Of a stretch of DNA of 42,372 bases, positions 37,145-42,372 are shown in pieces. The translations under genes were made by a program, and so were the position numbers. Source of the DNA: Pelagibacteraceae bacterium AG-410-N23 (lineage in GTDB: Bacteria; Pseudomonadota; Alphaproteobacteria; Pelagibacterales; Pelagibacteraceae); NCBI GenBank assembly GCA_003215055.1, contig QCKW01000007.1, forward strand, positions 1-42,372, in the 5' to 3' direction. Each line of letters opens with the position of its first letter. Position 1 is the first letter of the stretch. The notes under the pieces were generated by a model. That model did no database searches. It had not been told where the DNA came from and saw only the letters and a program-made list of their open reading frames with translations.

Positions 37145-38116
37145 TTATCTTGAAATTTTTTTAAATAAGTCCTGTGCACTTATCCACCCTGACTCTAGTC
37201 TTGGCCCTACAAACCAATCAGCACAAACACCTATTTTTTTCTTTGGATCCCAATAACTTTTAATTTTAAAAGGTTTTGAATTGGAAGAATATTTCCAACC
37301 ATGGTTAAGAGAAAAATTAATTTTTGTTTTTTTAATATTTGAAAGTTGAAAGAACTTATTGATCATAATTTTTGAATTCTCTTTCTTATTATCTTTATTT
37401 TGATTAATCTTTTTATTTGCCCAATTAAAAGTACTTTGAAGGGTCCATAAATCATATTTTGATTTAAATCTTTTTTTCGAGTTTTCATTACCCGCCCAAC
37501 CAAGAATTGGATCTTCGAAAAGATAGCTACTATTTGATTTCTTGTTTTTTTTAATAGCAATCATAGTAGTTATATTCGCATCCATTTTTATTGATTTTTT
37601 TAAAAAAGAATTATTTATGAATCTTTTAGAGAGTCTTTTTAATTGTGGAAAAGGACAGGTCAAAATAATACTTTTAAAAGATTTTAATTTTCCATCAGCA
37701 AATGATAAATGCCAAAATTTATTTTTATAATGAATTTTTTTTAATTCACTTTGATAGTTGCACTTAATTTTTTTTAATAAGTACTTGCTAATATCATTGT
37801 TTCCATTTTTACCTATAATTTTTAGATGTTTTTTATTTTCTTTTTTTTTGGAGTTAAGAAAAACGTGTTTGCCACCCCAAACCTTTAAAATTCTTTTTTT
37901 AATTAAATCTTTGGTAAATTTTTTAAATTCTGAGGTTTTTGGCGAAAAGTATTGAGTACCATGATCAAAGCCTATATTGCCTTTCATTCTTTTGAAAGAT
38001 GCACGTCCTCCTGGACCTCTTGCTTTATCAAATAGGATTACTGAATTTTTTTTATTAAGAAGATTCGCAATTGTAGCTCCTGAAATACCTGATCCGATTA
38101 CACAAAATTCACTCAT
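37145..38116 (-). CDS. FAD/NAD(P)-binding oxidoreductase, renalase/amine-oxidase-like
   Basis: A 323-residue flavoprotein. The N-terminal Rossmann motif is VIGSGISGATIANLL (G8, G10, G13), followed by LFDKARGPGGRASFKR and FDHGTQYF, the flavin-contact pattern of the renalase-like NAD(P)-dependent family. The C-terminus carries KIGVCADWFVGPRLESGWISA, typical of the FAD-closing GD/SG motif. The substrate is unknown. Its start overlaps the tldE stop (ATGA), so it is co-transcribed with the tldD-tldE pair, although no functional link is established. Confidence 0.85.
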   Translation of the reverse strand: MSEFCVIGSGISGATIANLLNKKNSVILFDKARGPGGRASFKRMKGNIGFDHGTQYFSPKTSEFKKFTKDLIKKRILKVWGGKHVFLNSKKKENKKHLKIIGKNGNNDISKYLLKKIKCNYQSELKKIHYKNKFWHLSFADGKLKSFKSIILTCPFPQLKRLSKRFINNSFLKKSIKMDANITTMIAIKKNKKSNSSYLFEDPILGWAGNENSKKRFKSKYDLWTLQSTFNWANKKINQNKDNKKENSKIMINKFFQLSNIKKTKINFSLNHGWKYSSNSKPFKIKSYWDPKKKIGVCADWFVGPRLESGWISAQDLFKKISR

Positions 38117-39429
38117 TTACCAGCAACTACCATACCCTCAATCATCATGGTAGGTGAATTTGTTGCATATTTGAACTCTAGATCATTTGCGAGGGTAATA
38201 TTTTTAAACATGTCTTTAAAATTACCTGCAATAGTAATTTCATTTATAGGATATTTAAATTCTCCATTTTCAATAAGAAAACCTGTGGCACCAACAGAAT
38301 AGTCACCAGTTACTACATTGCTTCCATGACCTATAGTTTCAGTTATATAAAGACATTTTGAATTAGCATTTAAAAGATCTTTGTAAGAAATATTTCCATT
38401 TTCAAAATAAAGATTACTTGTCCCTCCACACCTTCCATTTGATTTTTGATTTAATTTTTTTCCATTATAAGTATCTATCAAATAATGCTTTAATACTCCC
38501 TGCTCCACTAAATTTAAAGTTTCAGTTTTTACACCTTCTAAATCAAAACTTCTTGATCCCAAACCTTTTAATAGATCTGGTTTATCCACAATATTTATTT
38601 TATCTGAAAATATTTTTTGATTAATTTTATCTTTTAAAAAAGATGTTCCTCTCGAAATAGCTGAAGATGTTATTGCGCTAGCAAAAGTTCCTAAAATTCC
38701 TTTTGCTATTCTTTTGTCAAATATTAAAGCAATTTTTTCGCTACCAATTTTTTTAGGACTTAGTTTTCTAATTGTTTGATCTGCAGCTAATTTTCCTAAT
38801 ACTTCCGCATCTTTTATATCTTTAAGGTGACATTTGTTTGTATATTCATAATCACGCTCCATACTCTTTTCATCTTTTGCAACGGTAACGCTAGAAGCTA
38901 CAAATGATGAGTCTTTATAACCTTTGCAAAAGCCATCACTGTTAGCTAAAATAAAATTTGATTTATCTTCAGAAAAACTAGACTCAGTATTAACAATTTT
39001 TTTATTTACAGATGCCGAGGTTTCTAATCTTTTTAAATATTCAATCTTTTCCTCATTTTTTATGTGGTTATTATCAAACAAATTCAAATCTTTTACTTCA
39101 TTAGCAAGTAAATCTTTATCTGGCAAAGAGTTAAATTCATCTTCTGGAGTATTTTTTGTAGTTTCAATACATTTTTCAATAAGAGTGTCTAAATTTTCTT
39201 TTAATAGATTAGAAGATGATATTGTTGATTTTTTTTTACCAATATAAGTTGTTATACCAATAGCAAGATTATCTGATCTATAAGATTCATCTAATTTTTT
39301 ATTTCTAAAGTTTACTGTTTCAGAAATTGAATTACTCACAACCACACTTGAGTCTGTCGCTCCTAGTTTTTTTGCAAGATCTAAGCAATAGGTTGCCTTT
39401 TCAGATAAATATTCCTGATCTTTAATCAT
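38113..39429 (-). CDS. tldE: TldE/PmbA-type modulator of the TldD-TldE metalloprotease
   Basis: A 438-residue partner of TldD. In E. coli the TldD/TldE heterodimer degrades unfolded peptides and matures microcin B17 and letD-type substrates. Family blocks include ATDSSVVVSNS, the VNFRNKKLDES region, GLGSRSFDLEGV, the GGTSNLYFENG motif and the C-terminal GDYSVGATGFLIENGE, ITIAGNFKDMF. It lacks the HExxxH metal motif, as expected for the TldE subunit. It overlaps tldD by one base (TAATG) and the FAD gene by four. Confidence 0.94.
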   Translation of the reverse strand: MIKDQEYLSEKATYCLDLAKKLGATDSSVVVSNSISETVNFRNKKLDESYRSDNLAIGITTYIGKKKSTISSSNLLKENLDTLIEKCIETTKNTPEDEFNSLPDKDLLANEVKDLNLFDNNHIKNEEKIEYLKRLETSASVNKKIVNTESSFSEDKSNFILANSDGFCKGYKDSSFVASSVTVAKDEKSMERDYEYTNKCHLKDIKDAEVLGKLAADQTIRKLSPKKIGSEKIALIFDKRIAKGILGTFASAITSSAISRGTSFLKDKINQKIFSDKINIVDKPDLLKGLGSRSFDLEGVKTETLNLVEQGVLKHYLIDTYNGKKLNQKSNGRCGGTSNLYFENGNISYKDLLNANSKCLYITETIGHGSNVVTGDYSVGATGFLIENGEFKYPINEITIAGNFKDMFKNITLANDLEFKYATNSPTMMIEGMVVAGK

Positions 39430-40841
39430 TAGAGTTTTGTACCACCCACTGTCATCTTGTTAATTAATATTGAAGGTTGGGCTACTCCAACAGGAACACC
39501 TTGACCAGCTTTGCCACAAGTTCCAATACCTGGATCTAACATCATATCATTTCCAACCATTGAAACTTCTTTTAATATAGACGGACCATCACCAATAAGT
39601 GTTGCACCTTTGATAGGTGATCCAATTTTACCATTAATGATCTCATATGCCTCTGTACAATTAAATACAAATTTACCTGAAGTAATGTCAACTTGTCCTC
39701 CACCAAAACTGACTGCAAAAATTCCATTATCAACTGATTTAATCATTTCATCTTGTGTGTGATTTCCATTCAACATCATTGTATTTCTCATTCTTGGAAG
39801 CACTATATGCCTATAATTTTCTCTTCTGCCACTGCCTGTAGATCTAGTTTTCATCAATCTGGCATTTAATCTATCTTGCATGAAATTTTTTAATATTCCA
39901 TTTTCAATTAAAACTGTTTTTTCCGTTGGAGTTCCCTCGTCGTCTATTGTGAGACTGCCTCTTCTATTATCTATTGTTCCATCATCAACGATAGTTACAC
40001 CTTCGCTTGCAACTTTTTGGCCCATTAAATTATGAAATGCCGAAGTTTTTTTTCTGTTAAAATCACCTTCTAAACCATGACCTACAGCTTCATGAATTAA
40101 AATAGCAGGCCAACCAGGACCTAATACAACTTTCATTTCTCCTGCTGGAGCTGGTTTACTCTCTAAATTTACAGAGGCTATTCTTAAAGCTTCATCACAA
40201 ACGTTTTTCCAATTGTCATTTTTTAGATAAGCGTCATATGATTTTCTTCCTCCAATACCATAAACACCCGTCTCTTTTCTTCCATTTTTTTCAAGCATTA
40301 CCGTTACATTAAATCTAACTAGAGGACGAATATCAGTAAGTGTTTCACCGCCAGATCTGATTATTTCGATAGACTTTTGTTCTCCAAGAAAATTTGCTGT
40401 TACTTGCTTAACATTCTTATCTTTTGTTCGAAGATATTGATTTACATTGTTCAAAATCTCTACTTTTTCATTAAGTGTTTTTTGATCAATAGGATTAATA
40501 TTATCATAATATCTTTTATTAGATTTGGGTATTTCATGATTATAGACGCCCTGAGATGATTTTAATGTTGATCTTAAATTTTCAGAGGATTGTCTTAGGG
40601 AATTTTTCGATATCTCGTTAGAATGAGAATAAGCAACAACTTCATCTGAAATAGCTCTGAAACCAAAACCTAGGTCTGAGCTAAAACTAGAATTTTTAAT
40701 TTTATTATCATCTAATAAAATAGACTCTGATTTAGAATTTTCTAAATACAACTCACCATCATCACATTTCTGTAGTGTATCCGAAATTATATTTTCTGCA
40801 TCACTTCTTGATAAATCTGATTTTTCAAAGAAATCACTCAT
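39429..40841 (-). CDS. tldD: Metalloprotease TldD
   Basis: Catalytic subunit of the TldD/TldE peptidase. With the start at 40841 the protein has 470 residues, close to the E. coli length of 481. The zinc-binding HExxxH is visible in ILIHEAVGHGLEGD, together with family blocks YGIGGRKSYD, GGETLTDIRPLVRFNV and the C-terminal GIGTCGKAGQGVPVGVAQP. An upstream in-frame ATG at 40919 would add 26 residues with no similarity to the usual N-terminus and would run into the neighbouring gene region, so I prefer 40841. It is divergent from the DCC-family gene across 90 bases. Confidence 0.94.
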   Translation of the reverse strand: MSDFFEKSDLSRSDAENIISDTLQKCDDGELYLENSKSESILLDDNKIKNSSFSSDLGFGFRAISDEVVAYSHSNEISKNSLRQSSENLRSTLKSSQGVYNHEIPKSNKRYYDNINPIDQKTLNEKVEILNNVNQYLRTKDKNVKQVTANFLGEQKSIEIIRSGGETLTDIRPLVRFNVTVMLEKNGRKETGVYGIGGRKSYDAYLKNDNWKNVCDEALRIASVNLESKPAPAGEMKVVLGPGWPAILIHEAVGHGLEGDFNRKKTSAFHNLMGQKVASEGVTIVDDGTIDNRRGSLTIDDEGTPTEKTVLIENGILKNFMQDRLNARLMKTRSTGSGRRENYRHIVLPRMRNTMMLNGNHTQDEMIKSVDNGIFAVSFGGGQVDITSGKFVFNCTEAYEIINGKIGSPIKGATLIGDGPSILKEVSMVGNDMMLDPGIGTCGKAGQGVPVGVAQPSILINKMTVGGTKL

Positions 40842-40931
40842 AGTTACAATACATAGTTTGTTTAATAGAATTTTCAACATGTGTATTTTACGCATATACA
40901 TAACTTCATTTTTTTGCAATTAATTGACTTA

Positions 40932-41279
40932 ATGAAAGTTTATTTTAATAATTCGTGTAAAATATGTAAGGCTGAAATTGACTTATATAAAAAAGAAAAA
41001 ATTCAAGATATTGATTGGATTGATATTACGGATAATACTTTAGCCACAAAAGAAACTTCTAAAAACGATAAAGAGCTTCTTCGAAGACTTCATGTCAAAG
41101 ATGGTGAAAAAGTTTTAGAAGGAGCAGAAGCTTTTTTATTAGTTTGGAAAAAAATACCAAAATATAAATTTCTATATAATTTCTTTAGATTACCAATAAT
41201 TTTTAATATTTTCTCGTTTGCTTATGAAATAATCGCTTTCTTTCTTTATCTAAAAAATAAAAAACAATTAAAAAACTAA
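40932..41279 (+). CDS. DCC-family thiol protein (DUF393)
   Basis: A 115-residue protein beginning KVYFNNSCKICKAEIDLY, the DCC/DUF393 thioredoxin-like pattern with a CxxC at C9 and C12. Family members are predicted thiol-disulfide oxidoreductases. The middle part LRRLHVKDGEKVLEGAEAFLLVWKKIP and a C-terminal hydrophobic segment (about residues 85-105) match the usual layout. The ATG at 40932 places the conserved strand directly at the N-terminus; an upstream in-frame start at 40881 adds an unrelated hydrophobic stretch. Its stop overlaps the convergent small membrane protein (CTAA). Confidence 0.85.
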   Translation: MKVYFNNSCKICKAEIDLYKKEKIQDIDWIDITDNTLATKETSKNDKELLRRLHVKDGEKVLEGAEAFLLVWKKIPKYKFLYNFFRLPIIFNIFSFAYEIIAFFLYLKNKKQLKN

Positions 41280-41569
41280 CTTGTAAAAAATATCAAAAAT
41301 TTACTTAACACACCCATTGAGACAATAAACATAATAAGAACTATTGCATACATCATCAAGATAACTTTATTTTTTTTTCGTCTAAGTCTAACAAAATCTT
41401 TATCATCTAAATCTGAAACATCTCGTTCTCCAACAACAGGATAATCATAAGTAAATCGCCAAGTACTATCTCCAAGTCTAGCATCTAAATTATTATAATA
41501 TGTTATCCAAGCGATAATATATCTTAGCAACAAATATAAGATGATTAAAAAAATTGTTCCAAAAGCCAT
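41276..41569 (-). CDS. Small membrane protein, unrecognised
   Basis: A 97-residue protein with two hydrophobic helices: one near the N-terminus (GTIFLIILYLLLRYIIAWI, about residues 4-22) and one at the C-terminus (about 69-94). They are separated by a soluble segment with RLGDSTWRFTYDYPVVGERDVSDLDD. I do not recognise a family. The middle segment is compositionally ordinary protein, so the frame is credible. It lies 30 bases downstream of the coiled-coil gene at the window edge on the same strand, so the two are probably co-transcribed and may act together, which is inference only. Confidence 0.7.
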   Translation of the reverse strand: MAFGTIFLIILYLLLRYIIAWITYYNNLDARLGDSTWRFTYDYPVVGERDVSDLDDKDFVRLRRKKNKVILMMYAIVLIMFIVSMGVLSKFLIFFTS

Positions 41570-41599
41570 TTAAGATAATACCTAATTGGAGATTGTTTT

Positions 41600-42372
41600 T
41601 TAATTAATATTTTTGTCTCTTTTTCTTGCAATAAGTTGTGTTAAAGAGTCGACCATTGTATCTGAGGCCTTGAATATATCTACACTTCTAAACTCATGGG
41701 AAATATTTTTTTCTGGATTTGTTTTATCTTCTATAACAATACCTTTATCAGGAGAGTTGTCTTTAATATATATTAATAGTAACCACTCTTCATCATCTGA
41801 CTCATCGAATTTTATAAAAATCTCGCCTGTTTCAAATCTTCTATCTATACAACGAAAAATAGACATTTCTCTCGAAATATGTCTCCTATTTAATTGAAAC
41901 ACTAAACTACTTGCACTTCTATAAAAACTTTCTAAAGCAAACTCAATTTTTTGTCTTGCTAAAGTGTACTCTTTTTCTTTTAATAATAAAGTTTCTCTAT
42001 CTTCATTTCCTTGAAGTTTAACTCCAAGAGCCTCAACTCTTTCTTTAATTTTTTGATCTCTAATAAGTCGATACTTTTCTTTAAGTTTATCAATCCTTTC
42101 TTGTAATCCCGCATAGTCGTCTCTTTTTTCTTTTAATGAAATTTTTTCTAATCTTTCTAATTCTTTAACCTCCCTAATCCTGAATTTTTCTATCTGTTTA
42201 TCTAATCTTAATTGAGTCAAAAATTGCTTTTGTTTTTTAGCTTGTTCAATTCTCAAAAGAGCTTGTTCTTTTCTCAGAAATAATTTTATATCTTTCGTTC
42301 TCTGTTTTTCTAATCTAGCTTCTTCTCTAAGTTCTTGTTCTTTAAGTTTTACTCTTAAATTATCTTCCTCCT
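41600..42372 (-). CDS. Charged coiled-coil protein, 5' end beyond the window
   Basis: The frame is open to the right edge of the window, so the N-terminus is missing; at least 257 codons are visible. The visible N-terminal part is a long, highly charged coiled coil (about the first 150 residues, dense in Glu, Lys, Arg, Gln and Leu). It is followed by a compact C-terminal domain with SMSIFRCIDRRFETGEIF-type beta strands (here EMSIFRCIDRRFE) and EEWLLLIYIKD. There is no signal peptide or membrane segment in the visible portion. I do not recognise the family. Apparent internal starts such as the TTG at 42256 are not needed, because the same frame continues upstream without a stop. Confidence 0.75.
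   Translation of the reverse strand, partial: EEDNLRVKLKEQELREEARLEKQRTKDIKLFLRKEQALLRIEQAKKQKQFLTQLRLDKQIEKFRIREVKELERLEKISLKEKRDDYAGLQERIDKLKEKYRLIRDQKIKERVEALGVKLQGNEDRETLLLKEKEYTLARQKIEFALESFYRSASSLVFQLNRRHISREMSIFRCIDRRFETGEIFIKFDESDDEEWLLLIYIKDNSPDKGIVIEDKTNPEKNISHEFRSVDIFKASDTMVDSLTQLIARKRDKNIN

Noticed and set aside
40842-40919. An extended N-terminus for TldD starting at 40919
   Set aside because: The extra 26 residues do not resemble the family N-terminus, while the ATG at 40841 gives the expected length and leaves an intergenic region for divergent promoters.

Overview
The window is a gene-dense, strongly A+T-rich chromosomal segment. Its gene content and order (ispH-thrB-rnhA, the ctaC-ctaD-ctaB-coxF-ctaG-ctaE-surf1 cytochrome oxidase block, a DUF3035 BamF-like lipoprotein after lspA, DUF2093, DUF6134) point to an alphaproteobacterium. 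The extreme compaction, low G+C and lysine/asparagine-rich proteins fit a streamlined marine lineage of the SAR11/Pelagibacterales type. That assignment is an inference from style and gene content, since no rRNA is present. I see no tRNA, rRNA, CRISPR array, transposon or phage gene.

Layout, left to right. 1-2307 (+): the end of ispH, then thrB and rnhA. 2302-10427 (-): rsmE followed by the aa3-type cytochrome c oxidase operon (ctaC, ctaD, ctaB, a 41-codon coxF-like gene, ctaG, ctaE, surf1), then thrC and a peroxiredoxin. 10445-14761 (+): a haloacid dehalogenase-like gene and a surface-sugar cassette (an RfbH-like PLP enzyme, a GT2 glycosyltransferase, an RfbG-like CDP-glucose 4,6-dehydratase and an RfbF-like cytidylyltransferase). 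14791-17000 (+): DoxX, pirin and quinone oxidoreductase, facing a DUF2721 membrane protein. 17453-23089 (+): ubiA, then a lipid A/Kdo block (msbA, waaA, lpxK, lpxL-like). 23090-25140: DUF2093 (-), purD and rsmD (+). 25137-31550 (-): a tight chain of HAD-IIA phosphatase, ribF, ileS, lspA, bamF-like and pgi. 31620-33708 (+): groES-groEL with a sigma-32-like promoter, strong Shine-Dalgarno sites and an intrinsic terminator. 33740-36412: a tiny basic ORF, typA (+) and a YczE/YitT-family membrane protein (-). 36463-42372: a DUF6134 protein (+), an FAD oxidoreductase with tldE/tldD (-), a DCC-family thiol protein (+), and two unrecognised genes at the right edge, one of them cut by the window end.

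Functionally, ThrB and ThrC complete threonine synthesis from homoserine. The cox block encodes the three catalytic subunits together with heme O synthesis, copper delivery and SURF1 assembly functions, but heme A synthase (ctaA) is not in the window. The Rfb-like cassette and the MsbA/WaaA/LpxK/LpxL block together describe lipopolysaccharide production. The most notable points are: the RfbH-like enzyme keeps the active-site His but lacks the [2Fe-2S] cysteines of true RfbH, and no partner reductase is nearby; a tiny coxF-like gene is locked between ctaB and ctaG by ATGA overlaps on both sides; and all seven convergent gene pairs meet within -6 to +1 bases, usually by overlapping their stop codons.
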